The position numbers and the translations under genes were made by a program. From positions 1 through 64,000 of the forward strand of contig NZ_ML636805.1 in the NCBI RefSeq assembly GCF_006476605.1: 64,000 bases of DNA, read 5' to 3'. Below the pieces are notes generated by a model that was not told the origin of the DNA, ran no database searches, and worked only from the letters and a program-made list of their open reading frames with translations. Position 1 is the first letter of the stretch. Each line of letters opens with the position of its first letter. Below are positions 1 to 9,178 of this stretch, in pieces. The DNA comes from Brucella gallinifaecis. GTDB taxonomy: Bacteria; Pseudomonadota; Alphaproteobacteria; Rhizobiales; Rhizobiaceae.

Positions 1-2
1 AG

Positions 3-95
3 GGACAGATTGTTGAGCAGAATTCACCAGCCGAGTTTTTCGACAATCCGCAGCATGAGCGCACGAAACTGTTCCTAAGTCAGATTCTTCATTGA
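3..95 (+). CDS. C-terminal end of an amino-acid ABC transporter ATP-binding protein (partial)
   Basis: Only the last 30 codons are in the window. They read GQIVEQNSPAEFF, then DNPQHERTKLFLSQIL and a TGA stop. The 'FFxxPQxxRTKxFLSQIL' tail is the usual end of polar amino-acid ABC ATPases (GlnQ/ArtP/AapP group), which power periplasmic binding-protein-dependent uptake of amino acids at the inner membrane. A strong intrinsic terminator follows 18 bases after the stop, so this is the last gene of its operon. Substrate cannot be judged from this fragment. Confidence 0.8.
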   Translation, partial: GQIVEQNSPAEFFDNPQHERTKLFLSQILH

Positions 96-112
96 GCAGA
101 TTGATTGAATTA

Positions 113-147
113 AAACACCCGCTGCTGATAACGGCGGGTGTTTTTTA
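113..147 (+). terminator. Intrinsic terminator after the ABC ATPase gene
   Basis: A ten-base stem (AAACACCCGC / GCGGGTGTTT) with an 11-base loop is followed by a T run. Confidence 0.85.
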
Positions 148-186
148 TTCGTCTTGTCGATCTTCAGAAAATTGTTTTGGGTAAAG

Positions 187-364
187 ATGACAGGTTTTCA
201 TTGGACTGAATCTCTGCCGCCCGAGGCATATCGGGAGTTCTATTCTCTTTACGGTCAGCAGCTTTGAACTCTATTGTCCTGAGCGACTGATCCCTTTTTA
301 CGAGAAGCTGGGCTTTGTAAAAGGAACCTCGGCATTGCTCTTTAATCAGTCACGCACAGCCTGA
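187..364 (+). pseudogene. GNAT N-acetyltransferase remnant with an internal deletion
   Basis: An ATG at 187 opens 26 codons (start MTGFHWTESLPPEAYREF) and stops at 265-267. A second frame from about 266 to the stop at 362-364 reads LYCPERLIPFYEKLGF then VKGTSALLF. These match the two ends of a roughly 140-residue GNAT acetyltransferase: the N-terminal 'HWTxxLPPxxYR' start and the C-terminal 'PFYEKLGF' acetyl-CoA motif region. The middle, including the acetyl-CoA pyrophosphate loop, is missing. The two pieces meet at about 265, so one internal deletion of roughly 240-260 bases with a frame change explains it. The 3' end runs 19 bases into the oppositely oriented monooxygenase gene. Confidence 0.7.
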
Positions 365-1572
365 ACCGCATCATAGCTATAAAGCCAGTCGAGATCTTTC
401 AAAAAGCTATCCGGGCTACGCATGGCAAAGAGCATATTGCGCCCAATCGCAAATATACCTGTCGCGTGATAGGCAAAACGGTTCATCTGTCCACGTTTGG
501 CAACGGCTGCAATGCGCTTTTTACGAACGCAATCAAATCGTTCCAGCGCTGATTGCTGGTCATCCTTATCCAGTATTTCTGCAAGAGCGGCAGCATCTTC
601 GATTGCCATGGCGGCCCCCTGTGCAGCAAAAGGGGTGACAGCATGAGAGGCATCACCAAGGAAAATGGTTCTGTCTGGGCCGGTGAACTGGGCTTCCGCC
701 ATTTCAAAAAGTGGCCAATAGGTCCAGTCATCCGCAACATTCAGCACATCACGAACCGGCTTGCCCCAATCATTATATATCGAACGCAGCTTTGAGCTGT
801 CACCGGTTTTTGACCAGTCTTCGCCCGGATTATCGCCCGTTGTAATGGCAACGAAATTGAAAAAATCACCATTTTTGACCGGATAGGCAATGAAATGGGA
901 TTTCCTGCCAAGCCAGGCCGAAACAGATTTTTGTTTGGGCACAGCTGATTTAAAGGTCATTGGCAGGGCAGAAGCAGCAAGGGTTGTGCGCCAGGCGATA
1001 TGGCCGCTGAAACGTGCTTTTGCATATCCGGCTTTTGCACGTTGCTTTGACCAGACACCATCGCAGGCAATCAGATATTGAGCCTGAATAACTGTTTCGC
1101 TGCTATCAATTCTCACTCTTGCTGTGATTTTGTTATCATCAGCCTCATGATTGATAATTTCGGCACCGAGATGAATTTCAATATTCGGATTAGCATTGCA
1201 TGCCTTGAGCAAAGCCGATTGCAAATCGGCGCGGTGACAGACGAGATAGGGGTGGTGCCACCGCTCTAAAGCTTTGCCACCAAGCTGCATGGAAAGCAGG
1301 GGGCGTGTCCCGGAGCCTTTGAAGTGCCCATCCATGAGATAAAGAGCATCTGGTGCAACTGCTTGTGCGGACAGGTGATCTGCAACGCCAAGGCGTTCGA
1401 GATGCCGCATTGCGTTGGGTGCGAGCTGCAAGCCTGCGCCGACTTCCGACAAGGCTTGCGCTTTTTCAAAAAGCTGAACAGACCATCCGCGTGCCGCACA
1501 TTCAAGCGCAGCACTCAAACCGGCAATACCGGCCCCTGCAATCAATATGCGTCTTTTATCAAAACTGCTCAT
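346..1572 (-). CDS. FAD-dependent aromatic monooxygenase (salicylate hydroxylase/UbiH-like)
   Basis: This 408-residue protein is a class A flavoprotein monooxygenase. The N-terminal Rossmann motif GAGIAGLSAAL (about residues 13-23) binds the ADP part of FAD, and a C-terminal GDASHAVTPFAAQGA (about residue 308) is the second FAD-binding motif that contacts the ribityl chain. The family hydroxylates aromatic acids with NAD(P)H and O2. Sequence alone does not tell salicylate, 3-hydroxybenzoate or another substrate. It is a single gene, followed by the broken GNAT gene on the other strand and preceded by the small zinc-finger gene on the same strand 32 bases away. Length is normal and no defect is visible. 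Confidence 0.8.
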   Translation of the reverse strand: MSSFDKRRILIAGAGIAGLSAALECAARGWSVQLFEKAQALSEVGAGLQLAPNAMRHLERLGVADHLSAQAVAPDALYLMDGHFKGSGTRPLLSMQLGGKALERWHHPYLVCHRADLQSALLKACNANPNIEIHLGAEIINHEADDNKITARVRIDSSETVIQAQYLIACDGVWSKQRAKAGYAKARFSGHIAWRTTLAASALPMTFKSAVPKQKSVSAWLGRKSHFIAYPVKNGDFFNFVAITTGDNPGEDWSKTGDSSKLRSIYNDWGKPVRDVLNVADDWTYWPLFEMAEAQFTGPDRTIFLGDASHAVTPFAAQGAAMAIEDAAALAEILDKDDQQSALERFDCVRKKRIAAVAKRGQMNRFAYHATGIFAIGRNMLFAMRSPDSFLKDLDWLYSYDAVQAVRD

Positions 1573-1604
1573 TTGCTCAGCGGCAGAAATGCCGCTCGTT
1601 CTAT

Positions 1605-1859
1605 TCAGGCCGCTTTATCAGCAGGCGCGTTATAGACGCAACCGGCCGGCAATGTCTCATCAGCATGAAGCTGCGCATTGTAACGATAGAGCGTCGAGCA
1701 ATAAGGGCAAACAACTTCGCTTTCATCGCCCATATCGAGAAAGACATGAGGGTGATCGAAAGGCGGGTTAGCGCCCACGCACATAAATTCCTTTACGCCG
1801 ATCTCGATGGAATTATGACCAGCGTCATTCTGGAAGTGCGGGATGATGTGATCGGACAT
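1605..1859 (-). CDS. CHCC zinc-finger protein, NDUFS6-like complex I accessory protein
   Basis: An 84-residue protein with one zf-CHCC domain: [19 protein letters not shown] (Cys and His ligands) followed by [10 protein letters not shown] (two Cys). Alphaproteobacterial members are the homologues of the mitochondrial NDUFS6/13-kDa accessory subunit of complex I and of small zinc-finger proteins widely kept in this class. A role in NADH dehydrogenase assembly or stability fits the complete nuo operon 48 kb away in the window, but that link is inference. The gene is divergent from ppk, with about 200 bases between the two start codons. Confidence 0.75.
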   Translation of the reverse strand: MSDHIIPHFQNDAGHNSIEIGVKEFMCVGANPPFDHPHVFLDMGDESEVVCPYCSTLYRYNAQLHADETLPAGCVYNAPADKAA

Positions 1860-1991
1860 GATATGCTCCGGTGATTGTGGATCGCGGAATCCAATTCTGG
1901 ACAGCTATTTTTCAAGCATTTACCGCGTACGGCTTGTTTCTGGAAGCGTTTTCATCAATTCTGAAGACAATTTAAGCAGTTTGCTATCAAA

Positions 1992-2009
1992 CTGTCATAT
2001 GACAGCCAT
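1992..2009 (+). promoter_or_regulatory. Probable PHO box (PhoB site) upstream of ppk
   Basis: CTGTCAT-ATGA-CAGCCAT: two 7-base direct repeats spaced 4 bases apart, the first a perfect match and the second 5 of 7 to the rhizobial PHO box CTGTCATnnnnCTGTCAT. It sits about 50 bases before the chosen ppk start, with TTATGG as a possible -10 downstream. The first half also forms a perfect 14-base palindrome, CTGTCATATGACAG (1992-2005). Confidence 0.5.
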
Positions 2010-2058
2010 AGGCTTATGGTCGCACCGGGATATTCCGGTAAAAGCCGGGACAGGAAAA

Positions 2059-4341
2059 ATGAACGAAAACAGCATTATGGCACCAAATACGACTGATCTG
2101 ACCATTCAGCCAGCCAATGATCATTCCGCAGACAGAAATCTGGGAAAAGATCAGAATGCTCACGAAGCTTTGATGGACGATCAGGTTTCGGAGCTGATGA
2201 AAAGCCCGGAGCGTTTTGTTAATCGCGAATTTTCATGGCTGCAGTTTAATCGCCGTGTGCTTGAAGAGGCAGGTAACACACGCCAGCCACTGTTGGAGCG
2301 TTTGCGTTTTCTGTCGATTTCGGCTGCAAATCTTGATGAATTTTTCATGGTGCGTATTGCGGGTCTCGCGGCACAGGTCCGCGCCGGGGTTGCCATGCGC
2401 AGTGCCGATGGCCGCACCCCGCAGGAGCAGCTTGATTTTGTTCTTGAAGAAGTTAGTCGCCTTCAGGAAGGCCAGCAGGAGCGTCTGCGTGCGTTGCGCG
2501 AAGAACTTGCAAAAGAGAATATCGAGATTGTCCGGCCATCGGCCTTGTCAAATGTCGAAAAGGAATGGCTGGAAAACCACTTTCTCGATACGATTTTTCC
2601 GGTTCTCACGCCGCTTTCTATTGATCCCGCGCATCCGTTCCCGTTTATACCCAACCTTGGCTTCTCGATAGCGCTGCAACTGGCGCGGCGCCTTGATGCC
2701 CATCCAATGACTGCATTGCTGCGCATTCCGGTTGCCTTGAAGCGCTTTATTCTTCTTCCGAGTGAGCAGCAGAACGCTTTTCGCTTTATCACGATTGAAG
2801 ATGCCGTGAGCCTGTTTATTGGCCGTCTGTTCCCGGGCTATGAAGTGCGTGGTGCAGGCACATTCCGCATTATTCGTGATAGCGATATTGAAGTGGAAGA
2901 AGAGGCGGAAGACCTTGTTCGTCTGTTTGAAACGGCTTTGAAGCGCCGTCGCCGCGGTCAGGTGATCCGTATCGAGTTCGATGCTGAAATCCCGGAAGCC
3001 TTGCGGGTATTTGTGGCAACAGAACTTGGCGTTTCGGAAAACCGCATCAGTGTTCTCGAAGGTCTTCTGGCACTTAACATGATTTCGGAAGTCGTTTCGA
3101 TTCCCCGCGATGACCTGAAATTTGTGGCGTATAATCCACGTTTTCCTGAGCGCATTCGTGAACATGGCGGTGATTGCTTTGCCGCAATTCGCGAGAAGGA
3201 CATTGTTGTCCATCATCCCTACGAATCATTTGATGTCGTGGTGCAGTTCCTGCGTCAGGCGGCTGCTGACCCGGATGTGCTGGCAATCAAACAGACATTG
3301 TATCGCACTTCCAATGACAGCCCTATTGTGCGCGCACTGGTCGATGCCGCAGAAGCTGGCAAGTCAGTTACGGCGCTTGTCGAATTGAAAGCACGCTTTG
3401 ATGAAGAGGCCAATATTCGCTGGGCGCGGGATCTGGAACGGGCAGGCGTTCAGGTGGTGTTTGGCTTTATCGAGCTGAAGACGCATGCAAAGATGTCGCT
3501 GGTTGTGCGTCGTGAAGACCAGAAACTGCGTAGCTATGTCCATCTGGGAACAGGAAATTATCATCCTATTACCGCGCGTATTTATACGGACCTGTCATTT
3601 TTCACATCAGATGCGGATATTGCACGTGATGTGGCGCATATTTTCAACTTCATCACCGGTTACGCACAGCCGGCAGAGGAAATGAAAATCGCAATTTCGC
3701 CGCTCACCTTGCGTACCCGAATCCTGAAACATATTGATGACGAAACCACCAATGCGAAGGCTGGCAAGCCTGCGGCCATCTGGATGAAGATGAACTCGCT
3801 GGTTGATCCACAGATTATTGACACGCTCTATAAGGCCAGTCAGGCCGGTGTTGATGTGGAGCTGATTGTGCGTGGCATTTGCTGCCTGCGTCCGGGTGTT
3901 CCCGGCCTTTCGGACAACATACAGGCAAAGTCGATTGTTGGCCGTTTTCTCGAGCATAGCCGTGTTTTTTGCTTTGGAAACGGGCATAATCTGCCCTCTG
4001 ACAAGGCCATCGTCTATATTGGTTCCGCTGATATGATGCCGCGTAACCTTGATCGTCGTGTCGAGACTTTGGTGCCTGTTACCAATGCGACAGTGCATCA
4101 GCAAATCCTGTCGCAGATTATGTTTGCCAACATAATTGATAACCAGCAGAGCTATCAACTACTTGCGGATGGTACCTCTCGCCGGATAGAAAAGGCGGAT
4201 GGAGAAGAAGCCTTCAACGCGCAGGAATATTTCATGACAAATCCAAGCTTGTCGGGTCGCGGAAAGTCACCGAAGTCATCTGCCCCACGCTTGACTGCAC
4301 ATCGCAGACGTGCGCAGGCGGAAAGAAAAACGACTACATGA
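2059..4341 (+). CDS. ppk: Polyphosphate kinase 1
   Basis: Makes inorganic polyphosphate from ATP reversibly, through a phospho-histidine intermediate. From the chosen start the protein has 760 residues. The N-terminal domain opens with [20 protein letters not shown], typical of PPK1. The catalytic C-terminal half carries [12 protein letters not shown] and [17 protein letters not shown], which hold active-site histidines and the phosphate-binding residues. The frame is open back to 1858, but the ATG at 2059 has a purine-rich site (GGGACAGGAAAA) and lies downstream of the putative PHO box; an ATG at 2173 is a shorter alternative. The stop overlaps the ppx start by four bases (ATGA), so the two are translationally coupled. 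Confidence 0.93.
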   Translation: MNENSIMAPNTTDLTIQPANDHSADRNLGKDQNAHEALMDDQVSELMKSPERFVNREFSWLQFNRRVLEEAGNTRQPLLERLRFLSISAANLDEFFMVRIAGLAAQVRAGVAMRSADGRTPQEQLDFVLEEVSRLQEGQQERLRALREELAKENIEIVRPSALSNVEKEWLENHFLDTIFPVLTPLSIDPAHPFPFIPNLGFSIALQLARRLDAHPMTALLRIPVALKRFILLPSEQQNAFRFITIEDAVSLFIGRLFPGYEVRGAGTFRIIRDSDIEVEEEAEDLVRLFETALKRRRRGQVIRIEFDAEIPEALRVFVATELGVSENRISVLEGLLALNMISEVVSIPRDDLKFVAYNPRFPERIREHGGDCFAAIREKDIVVHHPYESFDVVVQFLRQAAADPDVLAIKQTLYRTSNDSPIVRALVDAAEAGKSVTALVELKARFDEEANIRWARDLERAGVQVVFGFIELKTHAKMSLVVRREDQKLRSYVHLGTGNYHPITARIYTDLSFFTSDADIARDVAHIFNFITGYAQPAEEMKIAISPLTLRTRILKHIDDETTNAKAGKPAAIWMKMNSLVDPQIIDTLYKASQAGVDVELIVRGICCLRPGVPGLSDNIQAKSIVGRFLEHSRVFCFGNGHNLPSDKAIVYIGSADMMPRNLDRRVETLVPVTNATVHQQILSQIMFANIIDNQQSYQLLADGTSRRIEKADGEEAFNAQEYFMTNPSLSGRGKSPKSSAPRLTAHRRRAQAERKTTT

Positions 4342-5879
4342 GTCCAGCAGTCGCACAAGGCCGGTTGAGGGGGCTGAAACCCGTCGCGGTTATCGATATC
4401 GGTTCCAACTCGATAAGAGTTGTTGTTTATGAAGGCATTGTCCGTTCTCCGACAGTGCTTTTTAACGAAAAGCTTCTCTGCGGTCTTGGCAAAGGATTGG
4501 CCAGGACCGGGAAGCTTAATGAAAAATCCGTCGAAATAGCGCTGCGTGCTTTGAAGCGGTTTCGCGTGCTGGCCGAACAGGCCGGTGCGATCTCTATTCA
4601 TGCGCTGGCGACAGCCGCTGCACGTGAGGCGAAGAACGGACCTGATTTTATTGCGCAGGCCGAAGCTATTCTGGGCCGACATATTGAAGTGCTGACAGGC
4701 AAGGAAGAGGCCTATTATTCTGCACTCGGTATCATTTCAGGTTTCTATAAACCGCAAGGAGTAACGGGAGATCTCGGTGGCGGCAGCCTTGAACTCGTCA
4801 GTGTCAATGATCACGAGATTGGTGAAGGCATCACGCTTCCGCTTGGTGGTCTGCGCTTGCAGGATATGTCCAACGAGCAACTGCCGGAGGCGGCAAATAT
4901 TACCCGCACCGAACTTGCGCGTGCGACCTTGCTGGAAGAGCATCAAGGACAGATATTTTATGCCGTTGGCGGTACATGGCGAAACCTTGCCAAGCTCCAT
5001 ATGACGGCGAAGCATTATCCGCTGCATGTCATGCACGGCTATGAGATGGATCCTGTGGAAGCCAAAAGCTTCCTTACACGTGTTGCCAAAGGCAATATTG
5101 ATACAATGCGTGGCATTGAAGCCGTATCAAAAAATCGCCGTCAATTGCTTGCTTATGGCGCAACGGTTCTGCTCGAAACAATCCGCCGTATGAAGCCGTC
5201 CAAAATTGTATTCTCGGCCCTTGGCGTGCGTGAAGGCTATCTCTATTCGCTGCTGCCCAAGAATGAACAGAGGCTTGATCCGCTTCTGGCATCGGCAGAG
5301 GAACTGGCGATTTTGCGTTCGCGTTCGCCGCGCCACGCGCGCGAACTTGCAACCTGGACAACGCTTTCGCTACCACTGCTTGGTTTTGATGAGACAGAAG
5401 ACGAAAGCCGTTATCGTCAGGCGGCATGTCTGGTGGCTGACATAAGCTGGCGTGCGCATCCCGACTATCGGGGTTCACAGGCACTGAATATAATTGCCCA
5501 TGGTGCCTTTGGCGGTATTGATCATCCGGGACGCTCTTTCATGGCACTGGCTAATTATTACCGTCATGAGGGGCTGGTCGAAGACGAGATTGCGCCGGAA
5601 ATTCTGAAACTTGCCACGCCGCGTTTGCGCGAACGTGCACGATTACTGGGCGCATTGCTGCGGGTTATCTACCTGCTTTCTGCATCCATGCCGGGGGTTA
5701 TCCCGCGTCTTTACTGGCGTGAGGAGGAAAATGGTGTCGCACTGGTGGTGCCCGGAGATATCGCTGATCTGATTTCGGATCGGCCGGAAGGCCGCTTGCA
5801 GCAACTGGCAAAGCTGGTCGGTAAAAAGCTGTATTTTGCGGTTGGGGATAGCGCCATTGACGCTAACGAACATCATTGA
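4338..5879 (+). CDS. ppx: Exopolyphosphatase, Ppx/GppA family
   Basis: Releases phosphate from the ends of polyphosphate chains, so it opposes the product of ppk just upstream. The 513-residue protein opens with the actin-fold phosphate-1 loop [17 protein letters not shown] (about residues 18-34) and has the phosphate-2 loop [11 protein letters not shown] (about residue 143). The long C-terminal part is typical of full-length Ppx rather than the short GppA form. GppA activity on pppGpp cannot be excluded. The gene is coupled to ppk by the ATGA overlap and ends at a strong two-way terminator. Confidence 0.9.
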   Translation: MSPAVAQGRLRGLKPVAVIDIGSNSIRVVVYEGIVRSPTVLFNEKLLCGLGKGLARTGKLNEKSVEIALRALKRFRVLAEQAGAISIHALATAAAREAKNGPDFIAQAEAILGRHIEVLTGKEEAYYSALGIISGFYKPQGVTGDLGGGSLELVSVNDHEIGEGITLPLGGLRLQDMSNEQLPEAANITRTELARATLLEEHQGQIFYAVGGTWRNLAKLHMTAKHYPLHVMHGYEMDPVEAKSFLTRVAKGNIDTMRGIEAVSKNRRQLLAYGATVLLETIRRMKPSKIVFSALGVREGYLYSLLPKNEQRLDPLLASAEELAILRSRSPRHARELATWTTLSLPLLGFDETEDESRYRQAACLVADISWRAHPDYRGSQALNIIAHGAFGGIDHPGRSFMALANYYRHEGLVEDEIAPEILKLATPRLRERARLLGALLRVIYLLSASMPGVIPRLYWREEENGVALVVPGDIADLISDRPEGRLQQLAKLVGKKLYFAVGDSAIDANEHH

Positions 5880-5902
5880 AGATGTGATGACAGTTAAAAT
5901 GC

Positions 5903-5940
5903 AAGGCCGGCTGGAGGTTTCTCCGCCGGCCTTTTTGTTT
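5903..5940. terminator. Bidirectional terminator between ppx and rnd
   Basis: AAGGCCGGC / GCCGGCCTT stem with a 13-base loop, T run on the plus strand and A run at the left end, so it can serve ppx and the convergent rnd gene. Confidence 0.85.
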
Positions 5941-5946
5941 GGCCCA

Positions 5947-7119
5947 TTAGCTCAATTCGACTGCCTGAATGCGCCGGTTTTCAAATTTGATGCCAATTTT
6001 TCCTTCGATAAGATCAAGTGCCTTTTGACCAAAAACTTCGCGGCGCCAGCCTTGCAGGGCAGCTACATTGGCATTTTCGCCCTCTGCAGCGATCTTGTCG
6101 ATGTCATCGGAGCTTGCAACGATCTTGGCTGCGACACCATGTTCTTCAGTTACCAGCTTGAGCAAAACTTTCAGAATATCTCCGGCGGCAGCACTTCCTT
6201 CCGGGGAATGCGACTGCTTTGGCAGTTTTGGCAGATCCTCTTTTGGAATAGCCAGTGCAGCCTGCACAGCGGCAACAAGACCTGCCGCCTGAGCCGAGCG
6301 TTCCCAACCTTTAGGAATTGACCGAAGACGACCGAGCGCTTCCATGTCTTTTGGCTGTTGCTGAGCGATTTCTGCAATCGTATCGTCCTTGATGACACGG
6401 CCACGCGGCACATTGCGCTCGCGTGCTTCGCGTTCACGCCATGCAGCAACGGATTGTACAATTGCCAGTTCAATCGGCTTGCGCATACGGGTCTTTACGC
6501 GCTTCCATGCATCGTCCGGGTGCAGGTCATAGGTTTCGCGTGCGCTAAGCACGGCCATTTCTTCATTGACCCATTCGCTGCGACCTTCTTTTTCCAGCTC
6601 ATCTTTCAGATAGAGGTATATGTCACGCAGATAGGTCACATCAGCCAGCGCGTAATCAAGCTGCTTGTCAGACAATGGACGGCGGCGCCAGTCGGTAAAA
6701 CGTGACGACTTGTCGATATGTTTTCCGGTCACTTTCTGGACAAGCGCATCATAGGAAATGGCATCGCCAAATCCACAAACCATTGCCGCGACCTGACTGT
6801 CGAAAATCGGGGCAGGGATCAGGCCGCCAAGATGGAAAACGATTTCGATATCCTGACGTGCTGCATGGAAAACCTTGACTACTTTTTCATTCGCCATCAG
6901 GTGGAAGAATGGCGCGAGGTCAAGGCCGGGGGCCAAAGCATCAACCAGTGCGGTATGATCAGGCGAAGCCATTTGTATAAGACAAAGCTCCGGCCAGAAG
7001 GTCGTTTCCCGAATAAATTCTGTGTCGACTGTTACAAAGTCGGATTTGGCGAGGGCGGATACGGCCTCTTCAAGGGCCTGAGTTGTCGTAATGAGCTGCA
7101 TGTTTTTCTTTTTAGACAA
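5947..7119 (-). CDS. rnd: Ribonuclease D
   Basis: A 3'-5' exoribonuclease that trims tRNA and other small RNA 3' ends. The 390-residue protein has the DEDD exonuclease signature: VDTEFIRETTFWPEL (about residue 30), FHAARQDIEIVFHLGG (about 83) and the third motif DYALADVTYLRDIY (about 155). An HRDC-like helical region follows (about 210-290). Length is normal. The gene is convergent with ppx and divergent from aspS. Confidence 0.92.
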   Translation of the reverse strand: MSKKKNMQLITTTQALEEAVSALAKSDFVTVDTEFIRETTFWPELCLIQMASPDHTALVDALAPGLDLAPFFHLMANEKVVKVFHAARQDIEIVFHLGGLIPAPIFDSQVAAMVCGFGDAISYDALVQKVTGKHIDKSSRFTDWRRRPLSDKQLDYALADVTYLRDIYLYLKDELEKEGRSEWVNEEMAVLSARETYDLHPDDAWKRVKTRMRKPIELAIVQSVAAWREREARERNVPRGRVIKDDTIAEIAQQQPKDMEALGRLRSIPKGWERSAQAAGLVAAVQAALAIPKEDLPKLPKQSHSPEGSAAAGDILKVLLKLVTEEHGVAAKIVASSDDIDKIAAEGENANVAALQGWRREVFGQKALDLIEGKIGIKFENRRIQAVELS

Positions 7120-7174
7120 AGGCGGGCCGTTTGTCGCGCCGCAAGAGTGATATTGCGCCTACATAACACGGAAA

Positions 7175-7203
7175 TAGTGATTTTTGTCGACATATTCTGT
7201 CAA
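7175..7203 (-). promoter_or_regulatory. Candidate promoter of rnd
   Basis: On the minus strand TTGACA (7203-7198), a 17-base spacer, then TCACTA. The -35 is perfect and the -10 is weak. It lies 55-84 bases before the rnd start. Confidence 0.35.
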
Positions 7204-7229
7204 GCTGGTTTAACACAGTGAGTGTCGGC

Positions 7230-7258
7230 TTGACAAAGCGTGATCAAAATGCGCTTTT
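7230..7258 (+). promoter_or_regulatory. Candidate promoter of aspS with an overlapping inverted repeat
   Basis: TTGACA at 7230-7235 with a 17-base spacer to a weak -10 (GCTTTT). The bases GACAAAGCG (7232-7240) recur inverted as CGCTTTGTC at 7274-7282, giving a perfect 9-base inverted repeat across the promoter and the 5' leader. Confidence 0.35.
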
Positions 7259-7318
7259 CCGCCCGAATTGCAGCGCTTTGTCTGCACAAGATTTATAAAG
7301 TTCCAAAAGGCAGAAATC

Positions 7319-9106
7319 ATGCACCGTTATCGCAGCCATACCTGCGCAGCCCTTCGCAAATCGGATGTTGGTTCGAAAGTCCGTCTGTCTGGCTGGGTTC
7401 ATCGCGTCCGTGACCATGGTGGTATCCTGTTCATCGACATTCGCGATCATTATGGCCTTACGCAGGTTGTAGCTGATCCTGATTCGCCAGCCTTCAAGAT
7501 TGCTGAAACCGTTCGTGGTGAATGGGTCATCCGCATTGACGGTGAAGTGAAAGCGCGCGCAGATGACGCTGTAAACCCTAACCTGCCGACCGGTGATATT
7601 GAAATTTTCGCAACCGAGATCGAAGTTCTGGCCGCAGCCAAGGAGCTTCCGCTGCCGGTGTTTGGCGAACCGGATTACCCGGAAGATATTCGTCTCAAAT
7701 ATCGCTTCCTCGATCTGCGCCGCGAAACGCTGCACAAGAACATTATGAGCCGCACAAAGATCATTGCCGCGATGCGTCGCCGCATGACCGAAATCGGCTT
7801 TAACGAGTTCTCGACGCCAATTCTCACAGCTTCTTCGCCGGAAGGCGCACGTGACTTTCTCGTGCCAAGCCGTATTCACGAAGGCAAGTTCTACGCGCTC
7901 CCACAGGCTCCGCAGCAGTATAAGCAGCTTTTGATGGTTGCCGGTTTTGACCGCTACTTCCAGATCGCACCTTGTTTCCGTGATGAAGATCCGCGTGCAG
8001 ACCGTTTGCCGGGCGAATTCTACCAGCTCGATCTCGAAATGAGCTTTGTGACTCAGGAAGAAATCTGGGAAACGATGGAACCCGTCATGCGCGGCATTTT
8101 TGAAGAGTTTGCCGAAGGCAAGCCGGTCACGCAGCAGTTCCGCCGTATCGCCTATGATGACGCGATCCGCACCTATGGTTCGGACAAGCCGGACCTGCGC
8201 AACCCGATTGAAATGCAGTCCGTGACCGAGCATTTTGCCGGTTCCGGCTTCAAGGTCTTTGCGAATATGATCGCGAATGATCCCAAGGTCGAAGTATGGG
8301 CTATTCCTGCCAAAACTGGCGGCAGCCGTGCATTCTGTGATCGCATGAATTCATGGGCGCAGGGTGAGGGCCAGCCGGGTCTTGGTTATATCTTCTGGCG
8401 TAAGGAAGGCGACAAGCTGGAAGGCGCTGGCCCGATTGCTAAGAATATTGGCGAAGAACGCACTGAAGCGCTTCGCACACAGCTTGGTCTTGGCGATGGC
8501 GATGCCTGTTTCTTCGTGGCCGGTCAGCCGTCAAAATTCTATAAATTCGCAGGTGATGCACGCACACGCGCTGGCGAGGAACTGAACCTCGTTGATCGTG
8601 ATCGTTTTGAACTGGCGTGGATTATCGACTTCCCGTTCTACGAATGGGACGAAGAAAACAAGAAGCTTGATTTCGCACATAACCCGTTCTCCATGCCGCA
8701 GGGTGGCATGGAAGCGCTGGAAACGCAGGACCCGCTGACGCTCAAGGCTTACCAGTACGATCTCGTCTGCAATGGCTTTGAAATTGCTTCCGGTTCGATC
8801 CGTAACCAGTTGCCTGATGTCATGGTCAAGGCGTTTGAAAAGGTTGGCCTCAGCCAGCAGGATGTGGAAGAGCGCTTCGGTGGTCTTTACCGTGCATTCC
8901 AGTATGGTGCACCGCCACATGGCGGCATGGCTGCGGGTATCGACCGCGTCATCATGCTGCTTGTCGGAGCAAAGAACCTGCGCGAAATCTCGCTGTTCCC
9001 GATGAACCAGCAGGCGCTTGATTTGCTGATGAACGCGCCTTCGGCTGTGTCGCCGGCACAATTGCGCGATCTGCACATCCGTCTGGCTCCGACGCAGAAG
9101 AGCTGA
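7319..9106 (+). CDS. aspS: Aspartyl-tRNA synthetase
   Basis: Charges tRNA-Asp, and probably also tRNA-Asn, with aspartate: alphaproteobacterial AspRS is usually non-discriminating and works with GatCAB. The 595-residue protein has the N-terminal OB-fold anticodon domain ([20 protein letters not shown], about 25-45), the class II motif 2 region ([16 protein letters not shown], about 220), the bacterial GAD insertion and motif 3 ([14 protein letters not shown], about 540). The frame is open to 7268, but the ATG at 7319 has an AAAAGG site upstream and matches the conserved MHRYRSHTC start. Confidence 0.95.
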   Translation: MHRYRSHTCAALRKSDVGSKVRLSGWVHRVRDHGGILFIDIRDHYGLTQVVADPDSPAFKIAETVRGEWVIRIDGEVKARADDAVNPNLPTGDIEIFATEIEVLAAAKELPLPVFGEPDYPEDIRLKYRFLDLRRETLHKNIMSRTKIIAAMRRRMTEIGFNEFSTPILTASSPEGARDFLVPSRIHEGKFYALPQAPQQYKQLLMVAGFDRYFQIAPCFRDEDPRADRLPGEFYQLDLEMSFVTQEEIWETMEPVMRGIFEEFAEGKPVTQQFRRIAYDDAIRTYGSDKPDLRNPIEMQSVTEHFAGSGFKVFANMIANDPKVEVWAIPAKTGGSRAFCDRMNSWAQGEGQPGLGYIFWRKEGDKLEGAGPIAKNIGEERTEALRTQLGLGDGDACFFVAGQPSKFYKFAGDARTRAGEELNLVDRDRFELAWIIDFPFYEWDEENKKLDFAHNPFSMPQGGMEALETQDPLTLKAYQYDLVCNGFEIASGSIRNQLPDVMVKAFEKVGLSQQDVEERFGGLYRAFQYGAPPHGGMAAGIDRVIMLLVGAKNLREISLFPMNQQALDLLMNAPSAVSPAQLRDLHIRLAPTQKS

Positions 9107-9126
9107 TCGCTGCATATCTGAACATT

Positions 9127-9158
9127 AAAAAGCCCGGCTGCATGGCCGGGCTTTTTCT
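9127..9158 (+). terminator. Terminator of aspS
   Basis: AAAAGCCCGGC, six-base loop, GCCGGGCTTTTT. Confidence 0.9.
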
Positions 9159-9178
9159 TTTGTTTCATATCGGATTGA

